This document shows, piece after piece, positions 8,074 through 17,239 of a stretch of DNA of 64,000 nt. Numbering within the stretch: the stretch's first letter is position 1; every line of letters starts with the position of its first letter. The notes under the pieces were generated by a model. The model did not search any database and had not been told where the DNA came from. It saw only the letters and a program-made list of their open reading frames with translations. Both the position numbers and the translations under genes were made by a program. Source of the DNA: JBMYZL01 sp965661765 (GTDB lineage Bacteria > Bacteroidota > Bacteroidia > Flavobacteriales_D > Sanyastnellaceae); the NCBI GenBank assembly GCA_965661765.1, contig CBFIFE010000002.1, positions 1 through 64,000 on the forward strand, in the 5' to 3' direction.

Positions 8074-9288
8074 TCAAAAATTGTCTGCAGATGCATTGCG
8101 AATCACAGCAGCATAGCCCTGCCCAACCCCGACACACATGGTAACCAAGGCATGGGTTTTTCCCGTGCGAAAAAGGGTCCGACTTGCCGTCAACAACAAC
8201 CGAGCACCGGTCATGCCCAAAGGATGGCCGAGGGCGATGGCTCCACCCAAGGGATTGATGCGGTCGTCCCGGTCATCCAACCCCAATGCACGGGTGCACG
8301 CCAAGGCCTGAGCTGCGAAGGCCTCATTGATTTCAATCAAATCCACATCGGCCAATGTGAGTCCCGCGCGCTGCAATGCCAGGCGTGAGGCTGGTACGGG
8401 CCCGATGCCCATGATGCGCGGCTCCACCCCGACGACCGCTGACGACAAGATTTGCGCCAAGGGCTGCTTGCCCGATCCGATCAAGCCCTCTCGGCTTGCC
8501 AACAGCAGCGCTGCTGCGCCATCGTTGAGACCGGATGCATTCCCAGCCGTTACGGTGCCATTGGGTTTGCGGAAAGCAGGCCGCAATCCAGCCAAAGCTT
8601 CAAGTGAAGAATCTGGGCGAACAAATTCGTCCTGCGAAAACATCAAAGGATCTTGTTTGCGCCTAGGAATTGGAACGGGGACAATCTCGGCAGCACGCTC
8701 ATCAAGTCCTGCAGCGGCTTTTTGCTGCGACCACAACGCGAATGCATCTTGGTCCTGACGTTTGATGCCATGCTGATCGACCAAATTTTCAGCGGTTCCG
8801 CCCATGCTGTCTGTGCCGTACAAGGCGTCGAGTTGTGGATTGATGAAGCGCCAGCCAAAACTCGTGTCGTGCATTTGGCTGTCACGACCGAAAGGCTTCG
8901 AGGCCTTGCTGATGACCCAAGGGCCACGGGTCATGTGCTCAACCCCACCGGCGATTGCCCACTGGCCATCTCCAGAGGACAAAGCCCGTCCTGCATGAAT
9001 GGCCGCAGACAACCCAGAGGAGCACAGGCGATTGATGGTTTCTCCTGGCACCTCTACTGGCAAGCCCGCCAGAAGAGAGGCCATGCGGGCCACATTCCGG
9101 TTGTCTTCACCAGCTTGGTTGGCGCAACCGAGGAGCACATCGCTGATTTGGTCCAAAGGAAGATCAGGATGCCGATTCAAAAGGGCCCGCAAGGCGTGCG
9201 CTGCCAAATCATCTGTCCGCACAGGCGCCAAAGTTCCCCCAAAATTCCCAATCGGCGTCCGCACGCCATCCACAACATATGCATTCAT
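8074..9288 (-). CDS. 3-oxoadipyl-CoA/acetyl-CoA thiolase (PaaJ/PcaF type)
   Basis: The protein has 404 residues, full length for a thiolase. It starts MNAYVVDGVRTPIGNFGGTL, the characteristic opening of the beta-ketoadipyl-CoA thiolase subgroup. The acylation cysteine is in NRLCSSGLSA (about residue 89). The histidine of the GHPLG motif is near 355 and the second catalytic cysteine is in MCVGVGQG near 385. It would cleave 3-oxoadipyl-CoA (or acetoacetyl-CoA) with CoA in the cytoplasm. It is first in a minus-strand operon followed by paaY, which favours the phenylacetate/adipyl role. Substrate specificity is not decidable by sequence alone. Confidence 0.88.
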   Translation of the reverse strand: MNAYVVDGVRTPIGNFGGTLAPVRTDDLAAHALRALLNRHPDLPLDQISDVLLGCANQAGEDNRNVARMASLLAGLPVEVPGETINRLCSSGLSAAIHAGRALSSGDGQWAIAGGVEHMTRGPWVISKASKPFGRDSQMHDTSFGWRFINPQLDALYGTDSMGGTAENLVDQHGIKRQDQDAFALWSQQKAAAGLDERAAEIVPVPIPRRKQDPLMFSQDEFVRPDSSLEALAGLRPAFRKPNGTVTAGNASGLNDGAAALLLASREGLIGSGKQPLAQILSSAVVGVEPRIMGIGPVPASRLALQRAGLTLADVDLIEINEAFAAQALACTRALGLDDRDDRINPLGGAIALGHPLGMTGARLLLTASRTLFRTGKTHALVTMCVGVGQGYAAVIRNASADNF

Positions 9289-9369
9289 GTCATCCTTGTT
9301 TCAAGTTATCAACGCTCCAAGGCGACAAAGATAACGGAGTGCTGTCCGCCGCTCATGCGGACATATCCC

Positions 9370-9377
9370 CATCTTTG
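9370..9377 (+). promoter_or_regulatory. -7-like element four bases before a start codon
   Basis: CATCTTTG differs from TAnnTTTG at one base and ends four bases before the ATG at 9382 of the glycosyltransferase gene. This predicts a transcription start at or next to the start codon. Confidence 0.45.
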
Positions 9378-9381
9378 CGTC

Positions 9382-10518
9382 ATGCGCATCGGCATCCCTT
9401 CGACATTCCCGCCTTTCCGTGGCGGCATTGCGGCGTTCAACCAAAACATGGCGGAGGCGTTTTCAAAGGCGGGGCATGACGTCGTTTGCGTGAATTGGAC
9501 GCGGCAATACCCGAAAATCCTGTTCCCTGGCACCAGCCAGTATGCGCCGAATGCTGCTCCTTCGGTTTGTCCGGCGGTGGTGGATTCCATCAACCCTTGG
9601 ACTTGGGCAAAGGCGGCCGAGGTGTTGCAAGCCGACGGTCCTTTGGATGTTGCAGTGTTGCCGTTTTGGCATGCATTTCTGTCCGCTTCGTCAGCGGGAA
9701 TTGCAGGCCAAATCCGTCGCAACCACCCCGCGACGCGCATCATCGGATTGATGCACAACGCAGGGAGCCACGATGGCCCTGTCATGATGGAGCACTTGAC
9801 CCGTCGTTTCGTGAGCAAGCTCGACGAAGTCTGGACCTTGAGTTCGGATGTGTCCGCGCGCGTTGCAAGCATGTCCGCGGCCAAGGGGCTGGAAATCAAG
9901 ACGCTGTTCCATCCGTTGTACGACCACTTCCCCCCTGCCCCGAACCGCGAAGCGTCTTTGGCCCAATTGGGGTTGCCCGCCGATGCGGAGGTGTATTTGT
10001 TTTTCGGTCTGATTCGGCCGTACAAAGGGCTGATGCGGCTTTTGGAGGTATGGGATGCCTTTGCCCGTGTTCGCCCATCGGCCCACATGTTGATTGCAGG
10101 CGAATGTTATGGGGATTGGGGTCAGTATGAAAAGGCCATTGTGTCATTGCGCTATGGAGACAGGGTGCATGCAGCGAATGCCTTTGTCCCCGATGCTCAA
10201 GTCGGCATCCATTTTGGCGCAGCGAAAGCAGTGATTTTGCCCTACGAACGGGCTTCTCAAAGCGGGGTGACTGCGATGGCGTTGCACTATGGCGTGCCCA
10301 CGGTGGCAAGTGATGTTGGGGGTTTGTCCGAGTACATCACTTCAGGCCAAACCGGCGAACTCTTCACCCCCCGTTCCTCCCCCTCCCTTCTCGAGGCCCT
10401 GTCGCGCGTCGCGGCACATGATGCCGGCACCTCTGTAGGGGCATTCGCTCAGGCGCGACGCGATTTTTCTTGGGTGCAGTTTGCCGAACGGGGATTGGCC
10501 CACGCCAAGCGGCACTAG
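9382..10518 (+). CDS. GT4-type glycosyltransferase
   Basis: The protein has 378 residues and the two-Rossmann-domain GT-B layout. The N-terminus MRIGIPSTFPPFRGGIAAFN carries the glycine-rich acceptor-side loop. The C-terminal half contains FGLIRPYKGL (about 209-218) and the donor-binding region GVPTVASDVGGLSEYI with the preceding acidic/polar stretch typical of family GT4 (glycosyl transferases group 1). It probably adds a sugar to a lipid-linked or surface glycan; donor and acceptor are unknown. The ATG at 9382 is chosen because it starts the conserved fold and has a promoter-like element just upstream. It overlaps the convergent DUF4340 gene by four bases at CTAG. Confidence 0.87.
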   Translation: MRIGIPSTFPPFRGGIAAFNQNMAEAFSKAGHDVVCVNWTRQYPKILFPGTSQYAPNAAPSVCPAVVDSINPWTWAKAAEVLQADGPLDVAVLPFWHAFLSASSAGIAGQIRRNHPATRIIGLMHNAGSHDGPVMMEHLTRRFVSKLDEVWTLSSDVSARVASMSAAKGLEIKTLFHPLYDHFPPAPNREASLAQLGLPADAEVYLFFGLIRPYKGLMRLLEVWDAFARVRPSAHMLIAGECYGDWGQYEKAIVSLRYGDRVHAANAFVPDAQVGIHFGAAKAVILPYERASQSGVTAMALHYGVPTVASDVGGLSEYITSGQTGELFTPRSSPSLLEALSRVAAHDAGTSVGAFAQARRDFSWVQFAERGLAHAKRH

Positions 10519-11552
10519 CGGGCCATCGCGGAGAGCGGAAGCAAAAGCGGGTCGAAAACGAAGCGCTGTACCAGTACGACTTCATCGCCGTTGACAAGGC
10601 CGTACATCCTGGAACCATCCCAAGGTTTGGGCTGTCCTTGCTCATCGTATTCGACCACCGCAGGCGACTTCCAAAACAATTGAATGCTGTCAGGCTCCGA
10701 TTCGTTAGCGGCCCATGTGCGCAGGGTGAAAGCCGGCTCTGCCTGGGTCTTCATGCTGTCCAACCCTTCTGGGGTCAGGTGGTGATTGTACGTTTCGAGG
10801 TGCACTTTCCTGTATCGCAAGAACAGGTCCTGGACGCCGACAGTATCTGCATACGCCAAGGTTTGTCCTTGTGGAGTGGCAAGGGCAAGGCTGCCGTTGG
10901 GATCAGCTGTCAACGCCCAGGATTCCGAAGGCTCCTCGTGAAAGATGCATTCGGCCTTCGCCAAACTTCGACCGGGGTGGTCAAAAACCCCAGTGTAGCG
11001 CCATTCGCGTTCATCTGTAAAGAAGCGGGTAGACAGGAAACCGGTGAACCCCTCCATGTGCACAATGAACGGCTCCTCTGCCATGCCGTTCTTGGTCTCC
11101 AGAAGCATGTAAGTGCCTGTATGGTTGGAAGTGGCCGTGCCGATGTACCATGTCTTTACAGGGGAGGCGCTTCCTTGGAGGAAGATTTCCACTTTCTTTG
11201 CTCGCCCGGCGAGCATTCGCATCACCGTAGGCCGCTCTGATTGCGGCACGGGACCTTTGACGGCAACGCGGCGGAACGTCTTCAACAACAATTCCACCGC
11301 GTCTTTTCGCGCGCTGTGCCGGTTGTTCAGGCTCCAGTACCGTTGGCCATGCTCCCTTCTGAGGTCGGCGGTGAAGCCATCTTTGTCCGCAATGACAATG
11401 CGTGTGACCATGGAGGTGTCCGAAATGGCAAATGCCGCAGCCTCTTCGGTATTGAGGTTGGCATGATCGCCGCGATTCAAATACCAGCGCGCACCAAGGG
11501 CAAGAAGCGTGACCGCAATCAATACATAAAAAAGCTGAAGGTTCTTGTGCAT
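10515..11552 (-). CDS. DUF4340-type protein downstream of GldFG
   Basis: The protein has 345 residues, with a single N-terminal membrane segment (about 6-23, LQLFYVLIAVTLLALGA) and a large periplasmic part. Early sequence VTRIVIADKDGFTADL and the repeated beta-rich pattern resemble DUF4340 proteins, which are often encoded next to GldG-type ABC transporter components. It starts 20 bases after the GldF-GldG fusion gene, so it belongs to the same operon and may be an accessory of that transporter. The ATG at 11552 is chosen because it precedes the membrane anchor. Domain assignment is by resemblance, and function is unknown. Confidence 0.7.
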   Translation of the reverse strand: MHKNLQLFYVLIAVTLLALGARWYLNRGDHANLNTEEAAAFAISDTSMVTRIVIADKDGFTADLRREHGQRYWSLNNRHSARKDAVELLLKTFRRVAVKGPVPQSERPTVMRMLAGRAKKVEIFLQGSASPVKTWYIGTATSNHTGTYMLLETKNGMAEEPFIVHMEGFTGFLSTRFFTDEREWRYTGVFDHPGRSLAKAECIFHEEPSESWALTADPNGSLALATPQGQTLAYADTVGVQDLFLRYRKVHLETYNHHLTPEGLDSMKTQAEPAFTLRTWAANESEPDSIQLFWKSPAVVEYDEQGQPKPWDGSRMYGLVNGDEVVLVQRFVFDPLLLPLSAMAR

Positions 11553-11572
11553 GGTTGTCAATGGATTTGCTT

Positions 11573-14038
11573 TCAGGTGTTGGATTGGCCATAGCGCCGG
11601 CGCCGGAGGGATGTCAACAAGCCACCCGCAAAGACCACCGCGAGCAGCGGCGCCCCGACAGCCAATGCCTGCCAACCCAAACGCTCCGCACGAATCCGCT
11701 CCACATTCAAAGGACGCAAACTGATGCTCCTCGAACGAACCGAAATGTTCGCTTGTTCATCGAGCAGGTAGCTCACGGCATTCATCAAAAATTCTTTGTT
11801 GTCGTAAACAACGCGTCCCGCATAGCGGTCATAGCCCAATGGCAAAACCATGGGGCCGTTCTCCCCGATTTTCACCTTGTTTCGACAAATGTCACCATCG
11901 CCCACAACCAACATCGCAGTGGCAGGACTTCGGTCGCGAAACGCAAAGTCAGGATCGTTCCGGAGATCTTCACCCAAACGATGAGAGAAGGACGACGTGA
12001 ACGTCCCTTCCAGCAGCACAGCCAACGGCTGATGTGGTTCTGGGGCCTCTTGGAAATAGCTTGGTGTCAAATCGACAATGGAACTGCTGATGCGAACCGG
12101 CGCCTTGTAGGAACGGGAGAGTTCAGAAGAAGCGAGAAGGATGCTTTTCCGCACATCAGGCTGGTTGGACGTGGTGTCGAGGCGAGAGACGAAATCCAAA
12201 TGAATGGGGTCCAAATTTGTCGTGATGGGGTGGCTGATGCCCTGAGGAAGTGCAATGGGGGCGAAATACCAACTGAACATCTCGTACTGCCGCTGGTTGC
12301 CATTGGGACCGACATCGAACATGATCGGTGCCGATTGAACATCGATGACCAGGTTGCGATTCATCCGGACCCCATAATCGAACAACAGATCGTAAAACTC
12401 CAAAGGTGCGGTTGTGCCAAGGGTGTAACCAGCACTTGCCAAACTGTCCAGGTTCGTGACAATCGGATCGACCAGCCACATCAACTTCCCCCCGTTCATG
12501 AGGAATTGGTCCAAAATCACTTGGTCCTTCTGTGAAAAGGCAGAATCAGGTTTGGCAATGATGGCCAGATCAAACCGATTCACCCGATGGGTCATGCCAT
12601 CGATTTTCTCACTTAAACGGTTCAGCTGTTCGTCCAAACGAATGCGAAACACCTCGTAATCCTCTTCCAGGGTCTGGGTCCAATCTGCGACATCCGCCTC
12701 GGCAAGTTCCCCATGCCCTTCGATGAACGCGATCCGCGGGACTTCCTGGCGAATCGCTCGACGCAAGGCCGTCGCAAGCTCGAACTCCACCGCGTTGATG
12801 GACCCTTGAATCATTGCTTCTGTCGGTTGCGGAGACTCGCTTTTGAAAAACTGAACAGGAACTTCCTTGCCTCGAAACGTCAAAACGGCCGCAGGCCAAA
12901 GGGTCTTGTATGCTTTTGCGCCTTGTTGGTCGTAAGCAATTCGTGTAAATCGAAGTCCTTTTTCGTAGAGTGTCTGCTCATTTTCCCCAATGGTCTTGGG
13001 GTCATCGATGCCATAGACATCCACAAACTGGAAGCGCAAGCGGCCATTCGATGCATCGGCAAACTGCCGCAGTTTTTCCTCAATGGCCGTTTCCAGTCGC
13101 TGCCACAACGCAGGATTCTCGCCGGTCAAATAGCAAGTCACAAACACTTCGTCTTCCAAAGTCGACAGGGTGGATTCTGTCGCCGCTGTCAACGTGTGCC
13201 GTTTCTCTGCAGTCAAATCCACAAAGGCGGGCACAGTCGAAATGGCCGCAAATCCGGCCGCCACAATGCCGATTCGAAGGAACAAGGCAGTGGCGTTTGA
13301 CCGGGGTTGGGCCAATCGTTTTTGGAGTCCCCACTGGGCCAGTGCCAAGAAGACAACGTCCAACCCAATGAAATAGAAAACATCCGGGGTGTCCAAACGG
13401 CCATGGCTCAAAGCCTCATAGTGCGCCTGCATGCCGATTTTCTGAAACCACCAGTCCCAAGACCCGAAAAGCGAAAAGCTGCTGAGGGCCGAAAACCCAA
13501 CGTACAGCACAACAGAAAATGAAACCGTGCCGAGAAAAGCCACCAAGGCATTGTTGGTCAAAGTCGACAGCCAAATGCCCATGGCCACAAGTGAACTCGA
13601 AAGCAACAACAAACCGATGTAGCTCCCCATGATTGCCCCCAAATCGAGGTTCCACGTGGGCTGTCCCAACCAACCGACAACCAAAACATAGCTCAGCGTG
13701 GGCAGCAACGAGAGGGCCGCCACGAGAAAGCTCCCGAAAAATTTCGCCCGAATGATTTGGCCATCGCTGAGGGGACGCGTCAACAAGGTCTCCAGTGTTC
13801 CCGTTCGCATTTCTTCTGCGAAACTTCGCATAGTCACAGCTGGAATCAGCAACATCAATACCCAGGGCGCCCAGTTGAAAAACGGCGAGAGAGTGGCCAT
13901 CCCACCATCGAGAATGTTCCAAGTCCCTGGGAAGATCCAAAGAAACAGTCCCGTCAGAACCAAAAACACCGCCACCACCACATAGCCCAGCAAGGAACTG
14001 AAAAAGCCCCGAATTTCTTTCAACAGCAATGACCTCAT
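11573..14038 (-). CDS. gldFG: Fused GldF-GldG gliding motility ABC transporter subunit
   Basis: The protein has 821 residues. Residues 1-about 250 match GldF: MRSLLLKEIRGFFSSLLGY followed by six hydrophobic segments of an ABC-2 permease, with the conserved RSFAEEMRTGTLETLLT motif. From about 255 a further membrane helix leads into a GldG-like periplasmic domain (IAFIEGHGELA, MWLVDPI), closed by a C-terminal membrane segment near 795-812. In Flavobacterium johnsoniae gldF and gldG are separate overlapping genes; here they form one frame. The partner ATPase GldA is not in this window. The gene lies 13 bases after the ABM-protein gene, and DUF4340 follows. Required for gliding in F. johnsoniae; the role in this organism is inferred. 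Confidence 0.88.
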   Translation of the reverse strand: MRSLLLKEIRGFFSSLLGYVVVAVFLVLTGLFLWIFPGTWNILDGGMATLSPFFNWAPWVLMLLIPAVTMRSFAEEMRTGTLETLLTRPLSDGQIIRAKFFGSFLVAALSLLPTLSYVLVVGWLGQPTWNLDLGAIMGSYIGLLLLSSSLVAMGIWLSTLTNNALVAFLGTVSFSVVLYVGFSALSSFSLFGSWDWWFQKIGMQAHYEALSHGRLDTPDVFYFIGLDVVFLALAQWGLQKRLAQPRSNATALFLRIGIVAAGFAAISTVPAFVDLTAEKRHTLTAATESTLSTLEDEVFVTCYLTGENPALWQRLETAIEEKLRQFADASNGRLRFQFVDVYGIDDPKTIGENEQTLYEKGLRFTRIAYDQQGAKAYKTLWPAAVLTFRGKEVPVQFFKSESPQPTEAMIQGSINAVEFELATALRRAIRQEVPRIAFIEGHGELAEADVADWTQTLEEDYEVFRIRLDEQLNRLSEKIDGMTHRVNRFDLAIIAKPDSAFSQKDQVILDQFLMNGGKLMWLVDPIVTNLDSLASAGYTLGTTAPLEFYDLLFDYGVRMNRNLVIDVQSAPIMFDVGPNGNQRQYEMFSWYFAPIALPQGISHPITTNLDPIHLDFVSRLDTTSNQPDVRKSILLASSELSRSYKAPVRISSSIVDLTPSYFQEAPEPHQPLAVLLEGTFTSSFSHRLGEDLRNDPDFAFRDRSPATAMLVVGDGDICRNKVKIGENGPMVLPLGYDRYAGRVVYDNKEFLMNAVSYLLDEQANISVRSRSISLRPLNVERIRAERLGWQALAVGAPLLAVVFAGGLLTSLRRRRYGQSNT

Positions 14039-14051
14039 GAGGGGGACGAAT

Positions 14052-14393
14052 TTAGGAAGGGAATCCCAGGGAAGGGTTCCAAAAATAGCTTTCCGCTGCA
14101 GCAGGGGCTTTGAATTGCGCTTTTGTGTTGGGCCAAATCTCGCCAAACAAAGCTGAATTGCGGTAGGCGTCCAATGCCTCTGCATTTGCCCAAAGGCTCA
14201 AAGTGCTCACCGCGGAGACATCTGCAGCATCCCGCAACAGCATAACGCCCAAACACCCCGGCACTGCTGCGACTTGGGGCTGTATGTCATCGAATGCGTC
14301 AACAAAGTTCGCAACGCATTCTTCGCGGAAATGCATGCGGACAATGCGCAAAATGGGTCTCTGGTCAGGCGTCCGGCGCTCCAACGGTTTCAT
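14052..14393 (-). CDS. Antibiotic biosynthesis monooxygenase (ABM) domain protein
   Basis: The protein has 113 residues. From about residue 15 it reads ILRIVRMHFREECVANFVDAF and continues with a central GCLGVMLLRD strand, then a WANAEALDAYRNS segment and a conserved aromatic end. This is the small dimeric ferredoxin-like ABM fold also seen in heme or quinol monooxygenases. The ATG overlaps the stop of the upstream gene (ATGA), which supports the long start. The first 14 residues are not family-conserved, so initiation further in is possible. Substrate unknown; its place before gldFG suggests only co-transcription. Confidence 0.7.
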   Translation of the reverse strand: MKPLERRTPDQRPILRIVRMHFREECVANFVDAFDDIQPQVAAVPGCLGVMLLRDAADVSAVSTLSLWANAEALDAYRNSALFGEIWPNTKAQFKAPAAAESYFWNPSLGFPS

Positions 14394-15223
14394 GAAAAGG
14401 CAAAGAAATCAGGTGCTGGGGCCTCCTCTCCAATGCTGATTCGAATGGCGGTGCCTCGTTGCAAACCCAACAAACTGTCTGCGCCACCATGTCCGCCAGG
14501 CACTTGGTGGTTGTTCATGGCAATCTCCAGCAAGTCCATGTGATTGAACACTGCCACACGTTCCCCGACGGGAACATCGGCATAAGTCGTGTGAATGCGC
14601 TTGATTTCCATGCGCGTCGAGCGCAGTCGAATGGTGATGGGGCGCCCACCCACTGCCGCGTGGAAATCCGCTCGGGAAATGTTGGTGACCGCATTGCCAT
14701 AACCATCGACAAAAATGACTTCGCCGATGATGGAGGCATCGTCGATGCGGGGCTGCATGGATTTGGCCTCAACACAAGATGATGCAGGCTGTCCCAAGTG
14801 GTTCAGGCCATTGCCCCTCGCCAAGCGGACGGCCGCAGGCACGAAAGATGCCAACTCGGGGAAAGTGGGCCAAAACCGCTCCGCTGCTGGCGCGTCCAAA
14901 TTGACCAATGCCTCAGGTTGTCCGATCAACGAAAAAATCCCCGTATCGGCGGCAATCACGTGTTGCTTGGCAAAAGATGCGGCCCGATGCGGGCTTGTCT
15001 CCGAAGCTGCTGAGCGCACGCCGACAATGTGGGTGCTGCCAATGGGGAAATGCGGCAAGGCTTTTTTGATGTGGAATGCGGCTTCGCTGATGTCGAATTT
15101 CCGGACACCATGCGTGATGTCAATCAGCTGTACATCAGGGACTTCCTTCAAAATGGCCCCTTTCAAAAGCGCCACGTCTGGATTGTCTGAACCAAAATCC
15201 GTTGTGAATGTTACAATCGCCAC
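14390..15223 (-). CDS. SAM hydrolase / SAM-dependent halogenase family protein (DUF62)
   Basis: The protein has 277 residues. With the GTG at 15223 it begins MAIVTFTTDFGSDNPDVALLKGAI, the standard opening of the SAM hydroxide adenosyltransferase family, including the SAM-binding aspartate in TDFG. The C-terminal beta-barrel half contains VIFVDGYGNAVTNI. Most bacterial members hydrolyse SAM to adenosine and methionine; the halogenases are a rare branch. No upstream ATG gives a sensible N-terminus: the frame upstream is antisense to phoH. It is first in the operon with the ABM protein and gldFG. Its start is 37 bases from that of the divergent phoH. Confidence 0.85.
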   Translation of the reverse strand: MAIVTFTTDFGSDNPDVALLKGAILKEVPDVQLIDITHGVRKFDISEAAFHIKKALPHFPIGSTHIVGVRSAASETSPHRAASFAKQHVIAADTGIFSLIGQPEALVNLDAPAAERFWPTFPELASFVPAAVRLARGNGLNHLGQPASSCVEAKSMQPRIDDASIIGEVIFVDGYGNAVTNISRADFHAAVGGRPITIRLRSTRMEIKRIHTTYADVPVGERVAVFNHMDLLEIAMNNHQVPGGHGGADSLLGLQRGTAIRISIGEEAPAPDFFAFS

Positions 15224-15227
15224 AATG

Positions 15228-15251
15228 CAAAGGTGGTGAAACCTACTTTTG
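15228..15251. promoter_or_regulatory. Overlapping divergent promoters between the SAM hydrolase gene and phoH
   Basis: On the minus strand CACCTTTG (15228-15235) ends four bases before the GTG at 15223. On the plus strand TACTTTTG (15244-15251) lies nine bases before the ATG at 15261. Both resemble the TAnnTTTG -7 element; only 37 bases separate the two start codons. Confidence 0.45.
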
Positions 15252-15260
15252 CATCGGCAT

Positions 15261-16304
15261 ATGTTACAGTCAGAAATTCTTTTGGAGGGCATCGAGCCCA
15301 TCGACTTCCTCGGGGTGAAGGAGGAAAATTGGCGCATGTTGCGGAGCCATTTTCCCACCTTGAGTTTGGTGACCCGTGGCAGCATGGTCAAGGCCAAGGG
15401 CAGCCGCGAAGACCTCGGACGCTTTGAGGAGGTGATGCGCATGTTGCTTTGGCATCTGGAGCGGTTTGGGCGATTGACAGAAGATGATGTGGCTCGTTTG
15501 GTTCGTGCTGAAGAAGGAGAATTGCTCCAACAGGCCGGCAAAGACGATACCATTGTTTATGGAAATGGTGGCACCCGAATCGCTGCTCGCACGCCCAATC
15601 AGCACAAGCTCGTCGAAGCCATTCGGGCAAACGACATGGTGTTTGCAGTGGGGCCAGCTGGGACAGGCAAAACCTACACTGCCATGGCCCTGGCCGTCGC
15701 TGCGCTGAAGGATCGGCGGGTGAAGAAAATCATTTTGACGCGACCCGCTGTCGAGGCTGGTGAAAATCTCGGCTTTCTGCCTGGGGACTTGAAGGAAAAA
15801 CTGGATCCCTATTTGCAGCCGCTGTACGACGCGCTGCTGGACATGTTGCCCTATGAAAAGGTCGCCGATCACATGGAAAAGGGCGTCATCGAGGTCGCGC
15901 CGCTGGCATTCATGCGGGGGCGAACGTTGGACAAAGCTTTTGTCATTTTGGATGAGGCTCAGAACACCACTGTAGCCCAAATCCGAATGTTCCTCACCCG
16001 CATGGGCCGGGATGCCAAGTTTGTCATTACTGGGGATGCTTCTCAAGTGGACCTTCCCAAAAAACAAGGGTCTGGCCTGCTCTATGCCCAACGGCATCTG
16101 AACAACGTTGACGGCATCGTTTTTCAGTATTTGACTGGCGAGGATGTCATCCGACATCGGTTGGTGAAAGCGGTCATCGAGGCGTTCGATGCAGCGGACG
16201 CAAGCGAAGAACAAGCCCGCTTGGATCGGGCGGAAGCGCGAAAGCGCAAACAATCAGGACTCCCATTTTCCCCGCGTGAGCATGGACACGATTCAACAAA
16301 CTGA
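15261..16304 (+). CDS. phoH: PhoH-family ATPase
   Basis: The protein has 347 residues. The N-terminal region contains a KH-like fold typical of PhoH (about 1-95). The C-terminal ATPase domain has Walker A GPAGTGKTYTA (about 133-143) and Walker B FVILDEAQNTT (about 234-244), followed by the conserved TGDASQVDLP segment. PhoH proteins are cytoplasmic nucleoside triphosphatases linked to RNA metabolism and phosphate or stress responses; the precise reaction is not settled. The ATG at 15261 is preferred over the TTG at 15249. Its last 23 bases overlap the start of purC in another frame. Confidence 0.9.
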   Translation: MLQSEILLEGIEPIDFLGVKEENWRMLRSHFPTLSLVTRGSMVKAKGSREDLGRFEEVMRMLLWHLERFGRLTEDDVARLVRAEEGELLQQAGKDDTIVYGNGGTRIAARTPNQHKLVEAIRANDMVFAVGPAGTGKTYTAMALAVAALKDRRVKKIILTRPAVEAGENLGFLPGDLKEKLDPYLQPLYDALLDMLPYEKVADHMEKGVIEVAPLAFMRGRTLDKAFVILDEAQNTTVAQIRMFLTRMGRDAKFVITGDASQVDLPKKQGSGLLYAQRHLNNVDGIVFQYLTGEDVIRHRLVKAVIEAFDAADASEEQARLDRAEARKRKQSGLPFSPREHGHDSTN

Positions 16305-17238
16305 CTTTCAATTCACCGGACAAGTCTCCGCCTATCATGGCAAGGTCCGCGATATGTATGGCCTGGCCGACGGCCGCATTGTGGGCGTGGTTTCCGACCG
16401 GATTTCGGCATTCGATGTGATTTTGCCTCGAGGCATCCCGCACAAAGGGGCCGTGCTGAACGGTGTGGCCAATTGTTTCTTGGACGCTGTGAGCGATATC
16501 GTCCCGACGTGGAAGCTGGGGTCTCCACACAGCCACGTCACCATCGGCCACCGGTGCGAGCCGATTCGCATTGAAATGGTCATTCGGGGACATCTGACAG
16601 GGCACGCATGGCGCACCTACAGCTCTGGTCTCCGTTCGCTCTGCGGGGTCACGTTGCCAGAGGGCATGAAAGAGCACGACCGCTTTCCCACACCGATCAT
16701 CACCCCTGCCACAAAAGCGGAAGCAGGGCACGATGAGGACATCAGCCGTGAGGAAATTTTGCGTCGTGGACTCGTCGATGAGGCGTTGTACCTTCAAATG
16801 GAGTCTGTGACCCGAGCGCTTTTTCAGCGCGGCAACGAGATGGCCGCCGAGCGGGGGTTGATTTTGGCGGACACGAAGTATGAGTTTGGCATCAAAGACG
16901 GAAAATTGATGCTCATCGATGAAATTCACACGCCCGACAGCTCCCGGTATTTCTACGCGGAGGGGTTTGATGAACGGCAAGCGGCTGGAGCGCCGCAGCG
17001 ACAACTCAGCAAAGAATTCGTGCGTGAGTGGCTGATGCAGAATGGTTTCATGGGGAAAACTGGTCAAACTTGCCCCGAGATGCCCGATGCCTTCGTCGAG
17101 CAAGTTGCCCAGCGCTACATCGAGTTGTTCGAGCGATTGACCGGTCGCACCTTTCCTGTTCCCAGCGCCCCCCCCACGGATGGGTTGGTCGATGCGGTGG
17201 AGGCATGGCTCAAGGCGAATCCCGCGGAGCCGGTTTGA
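16282..17238 (+). CDS. purC: Phosphoribosylaminoimidazole-succinocarboxamide synthase (SAICAR synthase)
   Basis: The protein has 318 residues, the size of the longer PurC type. Motifs: GKVRDMYGL (nucleotide-binding start), VVSDRISAFDVILP, EMVIRGHLTGHAWR, and ADTKYEFG followed by LMLIDEIHTPDSSRYF (the ATP/Mg-binding signature). It joins aspartate to CAIR with ATP to form SAICAR in de novo purine synthesis. The start overlaps phoH by 23 bases and the stop is one base before the tsaC start, so phoH-purC-tsaC probably form one transcript. High confidence in function. Confidence 0.96.
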   Translation: MDTIQQTDFQFTGQVSAYHGKVRDMYGLADGRIVGVVSDRISAFDVILPRGIPHKGAVLNGVANCFLDAVSDIVPTWKLGSPHSHVTIGHRCEPIRIEMVIRGHLTGHAWRTYSSGLRSLCGVTLPEGMKEHDRFPTPIITPATKAEAGHDEDISREEILRRGLVDEALYLQMESVTRALFQRGNEMAAERGLILADTKYEFGIKDGKLMLIDEIHTPDSSRYFYAEGFDERQAAGAPQRQLSKEFVREWLMQNGFMGKTGQTCPEMPDAFVEQVAQRYIELFERLTGRTFPVPSAPPTDGLVDAVEAWLKANPAEPV

Positions 17239-17239
17239 C

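Noticed and set aside
14390..15223. Fluorinase or chlorinase function for the DUF62 protein
   Set aside because: No halogenase-specific features can be seen and the family is mostly SAM hydrolases; genomic context gives no support.
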